Shown here piece after piece: positions 16,743 through 26,023 of a stretch of 64,000 bases of DNA. The translations under genes were made by a program, and so were the position numbers. The first letter of the stretch is position 1. Every line of letters begins with the position of its first letter. Below the pieces are notes generated by a model that was not told the DNA's origin, did no database searches, and saw only the letters and a program-made list of their open reading frames with translations. Source of the stretch: Clostridium lundense DSM 17049 (GTDB lineage: Bacteria > Bacillota > Clostridia > Clostridiales > Clostridiaceae); NCBI RefSeq assembly GCF_000619945.1, contig NZ_JHVC01000008.1, forward strand, positions 62,001-126,000, written 5' to 3'.

Positions 16743-18038
16743 TTAAGCATTTATGACTGAATAGCTTTTTCTTCTATATATACTCATAATAAGTCCTATA
16801 GATGCTGTATTTATTACCATAGTAGTTCCTCCATAACTTATAAAAGGACAACCCACTCCCATTATTGGCATCAAATTTAAATTCATAAGTATATTCCAGC
16901 TAAATTCTATAATAAATAAAGTTGTAAAAGCTATAACTATTAATTTACCATAGCTATCCTTTATTAATTTAGAAGATTTAATTAAACGAACTAAGAAAAA
17001 TACTACTAAAGCTATAAGAGTAATAGCCACTATCCATCCACAGCCATATACAATACACATAAATATAAAATCTGTATGTGCTTCTGGTAATATTTGTATA
17101 TTATTGTCTATTCCATTTCCAAATAAGCCTGATAATTTTATTAAGTTGTCTATATGTTTATTTATATACCCCATTCCATTAGGATCGCTGTTAAAATTTA
17201 AAAAGCACATAAATCTTTTTCTTGCATAACTAAAGTTTATAATTTTAATAATTATAGCACTAATAACTACCATGGGCATTGGAATAACATATCTCCATGA
17301 AAATCCACTATTTATAGCAACTGCTATGAATATCGCATTATATATAATAAGATCTGCCATAGAAGGCATTAGCATTATTAAAAATGATGGAATAGCATAT
17401 ACAGCTATTAAATAAAATATTTGTTTGTTTTTTTTAAGCTTAATTTTTTCTAAAACTCCTGGAAGGGCTATACACATTAAAAATAAATATAGTGATGTAA
17501 TATTCATACTAAAACTTCCTATTTTAATAAATATTCTTACACCATTTATAGTACTTCCAAAAAACAATTGAAAAAATACTATTAAATTAGCTCCAACAAA
17601 TATTTTTGTACAATGCTTCTTTATCCTTCTATAATCAAACTTATATAAAATCACAGCAAATGTTAATCCTATTATCCACCATACCACAGTCTTTATTCCC
17701 ATAGTCTTATTAAAATATCTATTATAATCCATCATAAAGAACATTAAAAAGATACCAAAACAACACATTATAATAGAAGGAATTACTATTCCCCATTCTA
17801 TTTTACCTTTATGAATCTTATTTAGTTTTTCTCCTATTAACTTAGCCTCTCCCATTTCTAAAATTGCTTTTTTTATAGCTTCTTCACTAGTTAATCCTTC
17901 CTCTAAATATGTTTCATATAAATCTTCTATATGTCCTGTAATTTCCATCCTTATTTCTTCATGCACTTCTTTATTTTTGATCTCTGATAATACATTATCT
18001 ATATATTCTTCAACTATTCTATTTTCTTTTATCCCCAT
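16743..18038 (-). CDS. HAAS-domain FtsW/RodA/SpoVE-family membrane protein
   Basis: About 431 residues. The first 80 are a cytoplasmic HAAS/DUF1700-like prefix (EYIDNVLSEIKNKEVHEEI, EGLTSEEAIKKAI) usually found next to PadR regulators. The rest is a polytopic SEDS-family domain ending FISYGGTTMVIN, the FtsW/RodA signature. SEDS proteins polymerise glycan strands of peptidoglycan. I start at 18038 (MGIKENRI), with GGGAGGGGATAG before it, giving a short overlap with the padR gene. It is expected to be under PadR control. Confidence 0.8.
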   Translation of the reverse strand: MGIKENRIVEEYIDNVLSEIKNKEVHEEIRMEITGHIEDLYETYLEEGLTSEEAIKKAILEMGEAKLIGEKLNKIHKGKIEWGIVIPSIIMCCFGIFLMFFMMDYNRYFNKTMGIKTVVWWIIGLTFAVILYKFDYRRIKKHCTKIFVGANLIVFFQLFFGSTINGVRIFIKIGSFSMNITSLYLFLMCIALPGVLEKIKLKKNKQIFYLIAVYAIPSFLIMLMPSMADLIIYNAIFIAVAINSGFSWRYVIPMPMVVISAIIIKIINFSYARKRFMCFLNFNSDPNGMGYINKHIDNLIKLSGLFGNGIDNNIQILPEAHTDFIFMCIVYGCGWIVAITLIALVVFFLVRLIKSSKLIKDSYGKLIVIAFTTLFIIEFSWNILMNLNLMPIMGVGCPFISYGGTTMVINTASIGLIMSIYRRKSYSVINA

Positions 18039-18370
18039 ACTATCCCCTCCCATAATATTTTATCTACAGCGGATCGAAAAGTTTGCCATTGCTCCTCTTT
18101 TTCCTTAAAGTATCCTTTTCCTTTTTCTGTTAGACGATAGTATTTTCTCTTTCTGTTATTCTCTCCTTCACTCCAAAACGATTCTATTACTTCTTTGTCT
18201 TCCAAAGAATGCAAAATTGGATAAAGTGTGCCTTCCTTAAAGCTAAATACTCCTGAAGATTTTTTTTCTAATTCCTTAATAATTTGATATCCATACATAG
18301 GCTGATCTTTTAACAAAGTTAGTATAAGTATTTCCGTACTACCCTTCAGCAGTTCCTTATCAATTTTCAT
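18029..18370 (-). CDS. PadR-family transcriptional regulator
   Basis: The 113-residue winged-helix repressor reads ELLKGSTEILILTLLKDQPM, YGYQIIKEL and FKEGTLYPILHSLE, which is the PadR signature. It is followed by RKYYRLTEKGK (the wing). It overlaps the start of the HAAS-FtsW gene by ten bases, so the two are coupled. A 40-bp palindrome immediately downstream of its own -10 element marks the likely operator and negative autoregulation. Confidence 0.92.
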   Translation of the reverse strand: MKIDKELLKGSTEILILTLLKDQPMYGYQIIKELEKKSSGVFSFKEGTLYPILHSLEDKEVIESFWSEGENNRKRKYYRLTEKGKGYFKEKEEQWQTFRSAVDKILWEGIVWG

Positions 18371-18389
18371 ATCTTCTCCTCCTTAAGTG

Positions 18390-18429
18390 ATATACATAGG
18401 ATTGCTATGCATAGTAATCCTATGTATAT
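18390..18429. promoter_or_regulatory. 40-bp near-perfect palindrome, candidate PadR operator
   Basis: The arms ATATACATAGGATT and AATCCTATGTATAT are perfect complements. The 12-base centre holds the inner palindrome CTATGCATAG. It lies between the -10 element and the padR start, so a bound repressor would block transcription. Confidence 0.75.
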
Positions 18430-18458
18430 AGAATAGTAAATATTACCCACAATGTCAA
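18430..18458 (-). promoter_or_regulatory. Sigma-A promoter of the padR operon
   Basis: The minus strand has -35 TTGACA (18453-18458), a 17-bp spacer and -10 TATTCT (18430-18435), directly abutting the palindrome. Confidence 0.75.
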
Positions 18459-18555
18459 TACCTTGTCATATTTTTTTATTAAAGAGAATAATTAACGACT
18501 ATAGAGACTTTTATTTTGTTAACACTACAGAAAAGCTTAAATAATACATAAAGAG

Positions 18556-18590
18556 AAAAACCAGGCTATATTGATACTAACCTGGTTTTA
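18556..18590 (-). terminator. Terminator after the Lon-like gene
   Basis: AAAACCAGG pairs with CCTGGTTTT next to the stop codon of the gene at 18595. Confidence 0.75.
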
Positions 18591-18594
18591 TTAC

Positions 18595-20895
18595 TTACTT
18601 TAAATCTTTTTTATTATTATATTTTTTAAGCTCCTTTTCCATAGTCTCCAAAACTTCATTATAAATATCTCTACCATCGCCCATCAAAATATTAACTGCA
18701 TCTTCTATAGTTTCCATAGTATATATATGAAAATTTCCCTTTCCTATTTCCTCTTCTACCTCTTTACTTAAAACTAAATTATCCTTGTTTGAATCTGGAA
18801 TTAACACTCCCTTACCACTAACAGTATCTAATTTTTTACACACTTTGAAAAATCCTTCTATTTTTTCATTTACACCACCTATGGGCTGTACTTCACCTAG
18901 CTGATTTATAGAACCCGTTACAGCAATACTACTATTTATTCCAATTTTACTTAATGCAGAAATCATAACTATTATTTCTGCTACTGAAGCACTATCTCCA
19001 TCTATTTTCCCATATACTTGTTCAAAACTAACATGAAAATCTACTGGAAGCTTATTATATCCTCCAATAAGTGTATTTATATATCCTTTTAAAATATTTA
19101 TTGCTTTACTGTGTATCTTACCACTTAATTCGCTATCTTTTTGCACATCTATTATATTTCCTTCTCCCTTATAACAATTACATGTTATTCTCACAGGCTT
19201 TCCAAAACTATAATAACCTGTATCTAGAACTGTAAGTCCATTAATCTCTCCAACTAATTTTCCATTTAAATTAATAAATATTTTATTTTCTTCAAACGCT
19301 TCTAATATTTCATTTTCAATTTCTTCTTCATTATAAGCTATATCTATTATATCCTTTCCTTCAATATATTCCTTATTTTCATTTTTCACCTTATTATTAG
19401 CTAAGGTTATTATTCTATCTACTTCATCTAAATTAAAATACATCTTATTTCTATTTTCTGCTTTCCTTGAAATAAACTTTGCTATTTCTAAAATTCCATC
19501 ATCTTTAATAGGTTTAAAATTACTAGATTTGCATATACTACGTATATTTTTTACAAAAGTCGCTTTTATTTCATCATTAACTTTTAGTACAGAATTAACT
19601 TCTGCCCTTATTTTAAATATTTTTTTAAAATCTTCATCATAGGAATACAAAATATTGTAAGTTTCATAGTCACCAATAAGAATTACTTTTTCATTAATAT
19701 TTATTGGTTCTGGATGTAATCCACTAAGAGATAATAATTCTAGATATCCTCTATTGTAATCTATGTCTACTTTTCCATTTATTAAAGTTTTCTTCAAATA
19801 ATAATATGCTAAAGAATTAGATAATAAATTATTTACTCTTATAATAATGCATCCATCATTGGCTTTTAACATAGAACCTGCATTTATAAGACTTACATCC
19901 GTAGTGTAAACACCATTTTTGTTTTCATATTCTATATTGCCTAATAAATTGCTTAAACTTGGATCATCCTCATATATACATACTGGTTTCTTATTATTAC
20001 TATTATCTACTATTACATTAACACAATATTTATATATGATTTCATTTATCATTTCTTCATCATCTTCATAATCCATAGAATAATTGTCTAATAAATTTTT
20101 TTCTATTTGTACACACATATCATTTAAAAAATTTGCTATTACCTCATCTTTTAAAAACTCTTTTCTATAGGTATTCTTTATTTCTTTCATCACATCATTA
20201 TAATAAATTTTCATTAATTCTTTAATACTTGTAATGCCCTCTTCTTCCTTATCTTTCATTTGATCTAAAATATCTTGGGCTTCTTCTTTTAAAGTAGCTA
20301 CTTTATCAATTATGCTATCTTTTTTCTGCTTTTCTAAAGAATCATATTCTTTTTCACTCATGGCATTTCCATCATCTTTAATTGGAATAAAGGTAAATCC
20401 CGCTTGAGTAAATTTTATATCAAATCCACTATCTTCTGCTACCTTTACCATTTTATTTACCAATTCACTTCTATTTTTTTGTACTATCTCTAATAGTTTT
20501 TCTTTTTCCTTGTTATCTGAATTATTATAAAAATCATACGTTTTCTGTAAATACAACCCTTGAATTCTTTCTACATATTCATGAAAAACTTTTCCTTTAC
20601 CATTAGATGTAAATATAGCCTTAGGACTTTTAGTGTCTTCATTAACTACATAACATATATCTTTAGGTGGAGTACTTTGTATATTATCATTAATAAATTT
20701 CATTATATTTTCTAGCTTTTCCTTTGAAAAATCATCTATTAAATAAACATTATAACCTTCTTTATCAATTTCTAAGGCTCGTTTTATCTCTCTATATACT
20801 TGTTTATACTCTGGAATATAATTATTATCTTCTCTATCTTTCATTGTGGTAAAATCCATATTATATTTTACTTCATTGAAACTAAGTTCTTTCAT
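18595..20895 (-). CDS. Lon-family protease with degenerate ATPase region
   Basis: The 766-residue protein has the layout of the LonB-like/AAA_32 family: an N-terminal P-loop-like region, a coiled-coil insert (about 180-230), then a C-terminal Lon protease domain. The Ser-Lys dyad is present, with Ser in GDSASVAEI near 635 and Lys in GGVNEKIEGF near 677. The Walker A position reads YNVYLIDDFSKEKLENI and has no GxxGxGK[ST]. The Walker B-like strand DGCIIIRVNNLL lacks the acidic pair. This points to an ATP-independent or non-unfolding protease. No cofactor gene is adjacent. Confidence 0.85.
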   Translation of the reverse strand: MKELSFNEVKYNMDFTTMKDREDNNYIPEYKQVYREIKRALEIDKEGYNVYLIDDFSKEKLENIMKFINDNIQSTPPKDICYVVNEDTKSPKAIFTSNGKGKVFHEYVERIQGLYLQKTYDFYNNSDNKEKEKLLEIVQKNRSELVNKMVKVAEDSGFDIKFTQAGFTFIPIKDDGNAMSEKEYDSLEKQKKDSIIDKVATLKEEAQDILDQMKDKEEEGITSIKELMKIYYNDVMKEIKNTYRKEFLKDEVIANFLNDMCVQIEKNLLDNYSMDYEDDEEMINEIIYKYCVNVIVDNSNNKKPVCIYEDDPSLSNLLGNIEYENKNGVYTTDVSLINAGSMLKANDGCIIIRVNNLLSNSLAYYYLKKTLINGKVDIDYNRGYLELLSLSGLHPEPININEKVILIGDYETYNILYSYDEDFKKIFKIRAEVNSVLKVNDEIKATFVKNIRSICKSSNFKPIKDDGILEIAKFISRKAENRNKMYFNLDEVDRIITLANNKVKNENKEYIEGKDIIDIAYNEEEIENEILEAFEENKIFINLNGKLVGEINGLTVLDTGYYSFGKPVRITCNCYKGEGNIIDVQKDSELSGKIHSKAINILKGYINTLIGGYNKLPVDFHVSFEQVYGKIDGDSASVAEIIVMISALSKIGINSSIAVTGSINQLGEVQPIGGVNEKIEGFFKVCKKLDTVSGKGVLIPDSNKDNLVLSKEVEEEIGKGNFHIYTMETIEDAVNILMGDGRDIYNEVLETMEKELKKYNNKKDLK

Positions 20896-21046
20896 TTCAT
20901 TCCCCCCTTTTATCCCATTAATATATTAATATTCTTCTTATATATTTTTAGGAACAAAATTTGAAAAAACACTGAATAAATCCATTCCCAATTTCTAAAA
21001 CTCGTCCAATTTCTAAAATCCTATAATTTTCTATGGTATAAAAAAA

Positions 21047-21067
21047 GAGTACCTTTTTAGGTACCCC
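21047..21067 (-). terminator. Terminator after deoC
   Basis: GGGTACC and GGTACTC form a short stem around TAAAAA, followed by a T-run on the minus strand. Confidence 0.7.
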
Positions 21068-21748
21068 TTAATATAATCCTTCTTTTCCATCTACAATTTT
21101 TTCACAAATCTTTATTGAAGCAGAAGCTCCTACTCTTGAAGCACCAGCTTCTATCATAGCCATTGCATCCTCATAAGTTCTTACTCCACCAGAAGCCTTT
21201 ACTCCCATTTCTTTTCCTACAGTTTCTCTCATAATTTTAATATCTGATGCTGTAGCTCCACCTGTAGAAAATCCTGTAGAAGTCTTAACAAAATCAGCTC
21301 CTGCTTCCTTAGAAAGTTTGCAAGCCATTACTTTTTCTTCATCGCTTAAAAGACAAGTCTCAATAATTACCTTAGTTAAAGCTTTACCTTTCGCTGCATT
21401 AACTACAGCTTTTATATCATTTTTTACATATTCATAATCCTTATCTTTTAATTTTCCTATATTAATTACCATATCTACTTCCTGCGCACCATTTTTTATA
21501 GCATCTTCTGTTTCAAATGCTTTAACTGCAGTAGTAGTAGCTCCTAAAGGGAAACCTATAACAGTACATACCTTTACTTTACTTCCTTTTAACATTTCTG
21601 CTGCTAATTCTACATTGCAAGGATTCACACATACTGAAGCAAAGGTATACTCTAAAGCTTCTTTGCATAATTCTTTTATACTATTACCTTCAGCATTAGG
21701 CTTTAATAATGTATGGTCTATCATACCTGCTAATTCATTTTTATTCAT
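21068..21748 (-). CDS. deoC: Deoxyribose-phosphate aldolase
   Basis: The 226-residue class I aldolase splits 2-deoxyribose 5-phosphate into glyceraldehyde 3-phosphate and acetaldehyde during deoxynucleoside salvage. It starts with the conserved MIDHTLLKP block and carries VCVNPCNV, EVDMVINIG and the Schiff-base Lys in DFVKTSTGF near residue 153. A second Lys is in GVKASGGVRT. Length is normal. It stands alone, without the usual deoxynucleoside phosphorylase or kinase neighbours. Confidence 0.96.
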   Translation of the reverse strand: MNKNELAGMIDHTLLKPNAEGNSIKELCKEALEYTFASVCVNPCNVELAAEMLKGSKVKVCTVIGFPLGATTTAVKAFETEDAIKNGAQEVDMVINIGKLKDKDYEYVKNDIKAVVNAAKGKALTKVIIETCLLSDEEKVMACKLSKEAGADFVKTSTGFSTGGATASDIKIMRETVGKEMGVKASGGVRTYEDAMAMIEAGASRVGASASIKICEKIVDGKEGLY

Positions 21749-21863
21749 TGTTCATACCCCTCCATTTTTAAGCTTCCTTATATATTCTATAACAAAAAAA
21801 GGTAACTTACAACATTACTAATTATTTTGTGCTAAAATACATAACTTTCATAAAACTTACTGA

Positions 21864-22298
21864 CTATCCCTTATCTTCCATAGGCTTTTCCGCAGGTTTT
21901 TTATCTGTTTTTACAGGTAACTTTTTAATAAATGACCCCTTTTCATGAAAGCTACTTTTGTCGCTAGATACAAGAGCATAATCCTTTGTTAATTTTATAC
22001 TCTTTTTAGGGCAGAAATCTTCACACATTTTACAAAAAGTACAAGAACCTAAATCAAAATTCATAGTTATTTTTTCTTCACCATCTAACTTTTCCACCTT
22101 TTTTGTTATAGCTTCTGGTGCACATACTCTCATACACATACCGCATCCAATGCAAGTATTTTCATCAAACTTTATTCTTCCTCTATAGGATTCAGGAGCA
22201 TCTACCAATTTATAATGTCGTCTTTCTGTTTCTGCAGGCATAAATATATGTTTTATAGCATGTTTTATATATGGTATTTTAGCCACGTTTATCCTCAC
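21864..22298 (-). CDS. mbhN: Mbh hydrogenase ferredoxin-like subunit N (NuoI-like)
   Basis: The 144-residue electron-transfer subunit has two [4Fe-4S] motifs: CIGCGMCMRVC at about residues 48-58 and CTFCKMCEDFC near 87-97, each followed by a Pro. It would carry electrons from reduced ferredoxin to the small subunit, on the cytoplasmic side of the membrane complex. It overlaps the small-subunit gene by 20 bases and is the last gene of the operon. The Lys-rich C-terminal tail (PVKTDKKPAEKP) is unusual and may be disordered. Confidence 0.9.
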   Translation of the reverse strand: MRINVAKIPYIKHAIKHIFMPAETERRHYKLVDAPESYRGRIKFDENTCIGCGMCMRVCAPEAITKKVEKLDGEEKITMNFDLGSCTFCKMCEDFCPKKSIKLTKDYALVSSDKSSFHEKGSFIKKLPVKTDKKPAEKPMEDKG

Positions 22299-22725
22299 CG
22301 TCCTTTTGTCTCAATAATTCAACTGCCTGAAGTATTCCTTCTATAATAGCTTCTGGTTTTGGTGGGCAACCACCTACTGAGACATCTACATGAGTCCATT
22401 TATCTAAAGGTCCCTCTACACAATAGCTCCCCTTAAAAACATTACAGGACATAGGACATGATCCCAAAGATACTACCACCTTAGGTTCAGGAATTTGTGA
22501 TAATATCCTAAGCATTCTGTCCTTAGATTGAGTAGTTACTGGCCCTGTAACTACCACAATATCTGCATGCTTAGGAGTACCAGTAAGTTTTACTCCAAAC
22601 CTTTCCAAGTCATATCTAGGACCTAACAATGCCATAAGTTCTATATCACATCCATTACATGATCCAGTATTTAAATGATATATCCATGGAGATTTAGATC
22701 TACTCCATCTTAATAATTTTTCCAT
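22279..22725 (-). CDS. mbhJ: Mbh [NiFe]-hydrogenase small subunit J (NuoB-like)
   Basis: The 148-residue subunit carries the proximal [4Fe-4S] cluster. Its four ligands are visible: two Cys in GSCNGCDIE, one in GSCPMSC and one in VGGCPPKPEAI. Group 4 hydrogenases and complex I share this short form. It passes electrons from the ferredoxin-like subunit to the NiFe site. The gene lies between the NuoH-like and NuoI-like genes. Confidence 0.93.
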   Translation of the reverse strand: MEKLLRWSRSKSPWIYHLNTGSCNGCDIELMALLGPRYDLERFGVKLTGTPKHADIVVVTGPVTTQSKDRMLRILSQIPEPKVVVSLGSCPMSCNVFKGSYCVEGPLDKWTHVDVSVGGCPPKPEAIIEGILQAVELLRQKDGEDKRG

Positions 22726-22766
22726 ATATTCAAACCTCTTTTCGCCTTATGCATCTTCCTTAATTT

Positions 22767-23723
22767 TTAGATATAGGCTAAAATTAGACTTATAACTGCC
22801 AATATAGTAGGTACGGTCCAGAAAAATCTTAAAGTCTGTTCTATTCTTATTCTTCCTACTACTGATCTTACAAAGGAAACTGACACCACTATTACTAGTA
22901 TTATAAGTAATATATTAAATAATACACTTAATATTGTATTTCCAAAATTTATTCCACCTAAAAATAAACTTACAAACAAATTTCCCATTATAAACATCTT
23001 TACTGCTTGAGTTAGTTTATACATACCAAGATAAAATCCACTGTACTCTACTAAAGGTCCTTCACAGATTTCTGTTTCTGCTTCTGCTATATCAAAAGGA
23101 ACTGTTCCTACTTCAGCTGGAATAATAAATAAGAATGCTATGGCCGCCGGAAATGTTGAAATATTCATTAAATTTATACCATATAACTTTTGATAATCTT
23201 CAATGACTCTTAGTGAAAATGTCACATTCCCTGAGGTTTCAAAACCAGCTTTAGCCCCTACAGCTAATAATATAATTACTAACGGAACCTCATAAGCTAA
23301 CATAGTTACCATTTCTCTAGATATTCCAATACTAGCGTAAGGTGATCCTGAAGCTGCACCACCTATTATAAGAGCTACTGCTGGAATAGTTAATAAGTAC
23401 AATATTACAATTATGTCACCAAATTCTCCTGAGAAGAAATTCATATCATAAAAAGGTATAAATAAAGAAATAGTAATAACACTTATAAGTCCTATTATTG
23501 GTGCTAATATAAATGTTTTTTTAGACGCTTTTCTAGGTACTAAGTTTTCCTTACCAGCTAATTTTAAAATATCATAAAAAGGCTGCATTATAGGAGGGCC
23601 GATTCTTCTTTGCATTCTAGCCACCATTTTTCTATCTATTCCAGAAAGGATTAATCCAAAAAATATACTAAATATTAATCCTGGAAAAATAAATATATAA
23701 AATAAGCTCTTTAAAATTTCCAT
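22767..23723 (-). CDS. mbhM: Mbh membrane anchor subunit M (NuoH-like)
   Basis: The polytopic subunit of about 318 residues corresponds to NuoH of complex I. It forms the junction between the hydrogenase module and the ion-pumping arm. Family marks are GIDRKMVARMQRRIGPP near the N-terminus and the acidic loop PFDIAEAETEICEGPLVEYSG. I start at 23723 (MEILKSLFYIF), with AGGATG before it. The frame 24 codons longer overlaps the previous gene and adds no conserved sequence. Confidence 0.92.
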   Translation of the reverse strand: MEILKSLFYIFIFPGLIFSIFFGLILSGIDRKMVARMQRRIGPPIMQPFYDILKLAGKENLVPRKASKKTFILAPIIGLISVITISLFIPFYDMNFFSGEFGDIIVILYLLTIPAVALIIGGAASGSPYASIGISREMVTMLAYEVPLVIILLAVGAKAGFETSGNVTFSLRVIEDYQKLYGINLMNISTFPAAIAFLFIIPAEVGTVPFDIAEAETEICEGPLVEYSGFYLGMYKLTQAVKMFIMGNLFVSLFLGGINFGNTILSVLFNILLIILVIVVSVSFVRSVVGRIRIEQTLRFFWTVPTILAVISLILAYI

Positions 23724-23740
23724 AAATATCATCCTTTCTC

Positions 23741-25672
23741 CTATAATGCTGCAAAAAGATATAGACTTAATACTACTATACAACAAATAACCCAAGTTAC
23801 ATAATCATTTACTATTCCACTATGAGCTTTTTCCAAGCGCCCAAAATACCCTTTTAAATTATGTTTCAATCCCCAAAAAAGATCTCCTCCTGCTATAGGT
23901 GCAAATTCTTCTTTTTCTCCACCAGTAAATACTCCATATTTATCCCCTAAATTATTATTTGTATGTATATTGCATTTTTTAACAAAACTCAAACTTATAA
24001 CTGTACCTATAATAAATCCTATAAGTATAACGATAAATAATAAAAACCAAGCTTCTGGTCTCCAATATCCCGCCATTTGATAAGTCATATTAGGAATTGG
24101 AACCCTATTTTTAAACATTTTTTCTGCAAAACCTTTTGTAAACATAACATCTATGTAATTTTGTAGATTATATATAGAATAAGCTGCTGGTTCTAAAAGA
24201 TATTTTGATATAAACTTTGGAAATAATCCTTCCACTAAACAAGCTAACGCAAGTAAGCTCATAGATAAACTCATAGGTAATGGGATCTCCTTTATGCCTT
24301 CAAAATCCTTAGGCATTTCTCCAAAAAAAACTGATTGTGCAATTTTCATCATATAGGCTAAAGTAAATACAGATACTATTAGAGCTATAATTGTTACAGG
24401 AGCATAGCCTGCTTCATAAGTAGCTTGATAAATCATCCATTTAGATACAAACCCATTAAAAGGTGGAAGTCCGCTTATGGAAAAAGCTGCAACTAAAAAT
24501 AATATAGTAGTATAAGGCATCTTTTTAGATATCCCTCCCAATTTAGTAATATCTGTAGTACCAGTTCTATAAAGTACTGCTCCTGCACACATAAAAAGTA
24601 AACACTTAAAAGTTGCATGATTAACCATATGATAAAGCCCACCTAGTGTTCCAATAACTCCAACTCCATTTTTTGAAGAAAGTCCTACTCCAAAAGCTAC
24701 TATTATGTATCCTATTTGTGAAACAGAAGAAAAGGCTAATAATCTCTTAAAATCTGTTTGAATTATAGCCATAGATGCCCCTACTATCATAGTTAGTGTA
24801 CCCCATAGTATTATAAGCAATTCCATTTTAGGTGCACCCACACTAAAAAATATCATATATAATAATCTTACAAAACCATATATTCCTGTTTTACTCATAA
24901 CTCCAGAAAGCAACATAGATATTGAAGATGGCGCAGACATATGAGCGTCTGGTGGCCAAGTATGGCATGGTACTAGAAATGCCTTTACTCCATATCCAGC
25001 CATCATAAAAGCTAATGCAAAAATGGTAACGGGAGTATAGTTATTATGAATTAAAGCAGATATCTGAGCCATATTTAAGGTAGCCGTTTGTGCATATATG
25101 AGCACCGTTCCTAATAAAATTAAAGTTGAACCTAAAGATCCAATTACTATGTACTTAAAACCTGCCTCTAGTGACTTATATAAATTATTTCTAAAGGCTG
25201 TAAGTGAAATAGCGGCAAAAGTCATAATCTCCAACATAACATACATATTAAACAAATCACCAGTAAGGACAAAACCTATCATACTTCCTAGCAATAAAAG
25301 AAATAATGTATAATATTTATCTAAAGCATTATCTCCTTCCATATAGCTTACTGAATATATACTAGACAGAAATGATGAAAAAGTTATAATAAGGCCAGTA
25401 AAAAGACCAAAAGAATCCACTTCTAATCCTATTCCTATGGCCATTTGTTCCTGAGGCATCCAATTTCCTAGCCAATATGTAGCTACTTTACCCTCTAATA
25501 ATATAGGCTTTATTAATAATAAAAGACTTCCTAAAGATATCAAAGAACTAAGTACAGCTACTCCTTTCATCCAAGGCAATAACTTTTTTTTACCACTTAT
25601 TGCACCAATTAAAAAAGCTCCAATAAAAGGGGTTATTATAGCAATTATAGGCAAGTTACTAACATAATTCAT
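23741..25672 (-). CDS. mbhH: MrpD-like antiporter subunit, probable fusion of MbhH and MbhI
   Basis: The 643-residue polytopic protein belongs to the NuoL/M/N-MrpD family and should carry proton or sodium translocation. The core (about residues 100-450) has the family segment VPCHTWPPDAHMSAPSSIS (with the conserved Lys/His path) and LGGLYHMVNHATFKCLLF. The last 110 residues add one more membrane span, KEEFAPIAGGDLFWG and HSGIVNDYVTW. In archaeal Mbh this stretch is a separate small gene (MbhI), so a fusion is inferred. It overlaps the MrpC-like gene by four bases. Confidence 0.88.
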   Translation of the reverse strand: MNYVSNLPIIAIITPFIGAFLIGAISGKKKLLPWMKGVAVLSSLISLGSLLLLIKPILLEGKVATYWLGNWMPQEQMAIGIGLEVDSFGLFTGLIITFSSFLSSIYSVSYMEGDNALDKYYTLFLLLLGSMIGFVLTGDLFNMYVMLEIMTFAAISLTAFRNNLYKSLEAGFKYIVIGSLGSTLILLGTVLIYAQTATLNMAQISALIHNNYTPVTIFALAFMMAGYGVKAFLVPCHTWPPDAHMSAPSSISMLLSGVMSKTGIYGFVRLLYMIFFSVGAPKMELLIILWGTLTMIVGASMAIIQTDFKRLLAFSSVSQIGYIIVAFGVGLSSKNGVGVIGTLGGLYHMVNHATFKCLLFMCAGAVLYRTGTTDITKLGGISKKMPYTTILFLVAAFSISGLPPFNGFVSKWMIYQATYEAGYAPVTIIALIVSVFTLAYMMKIAQSVFFGEMPKDFEGIKEIPLPMSLSMSLLALACLVEGLFPKFISKYLLEPAAYSIYNLQNYIDVMFTKGFAEKMFKNRVPIPNMTYQMAGYWRPEAWFLLFIVILIGFIIGTVISLSFVKKCNIHTNNNLGDKYGVFTGGEKEEFAPIAGGDLFWGLKHNLKGYFGRLEKAHSGIVNDYVTWVICCIVVLSLYLFAAL

Positions 25673-26013
25673 CCTCTTAGCCTCCTAACCTTATCTGCAT
25701 CTATAGTACCGTAGTTTTCTTTTATCTTTATAATTAAGGATAAAGCTAAAGCAGATACACATGCTCCTATTACAATGGATGTAAGAGTTAACGCTTGTGG
25801 TACAGGGTCTACAAAAAAAGCTCCTGGTTTTAAATCTGTAATAAATATAGGTGCAGTACCACCAGCTCTAAAGCCTATAGATATTAATAATAAATTTAGT
25901 CCAGAATCTACTAATGACATTCCTACAACTATTTTTATTAAATTTTTTTTGCTCATCATAATGTATAATCCTAATATCATAACTATAAATGACCCAATAT
26001 AATTTATAAGCAT
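25669..26013 (-). CDS. mbhG: MrpC/MnhC-like subunit G (NuoK-like)
   Basis: The 114-residue protein has three hydrophobic segments and a conserved buried Lys/Glu pattern of MrpC/NuoK. It reads NYIGSFIVMILGLYIMMSKK, then DPVPQALTLTSIVIGACVSA, which is the most diagnostic MrpC block. It is part of the antiporter arm, with a four-base overlap to the next gene. Confidence 0.92.
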   Translation of the reverse strand: MLINYIGSFIVMILGLYIMMSKKNLIKIVVGMSLVDSGLNLLLISIGFRAGGTAPIFITDLKPGAFFVDPVPQALTLTSIVIGACVSALALSLIIKIKENYGTIDADKVRRLRG

Positions 26014-26023
26014 ACCTTCACCC

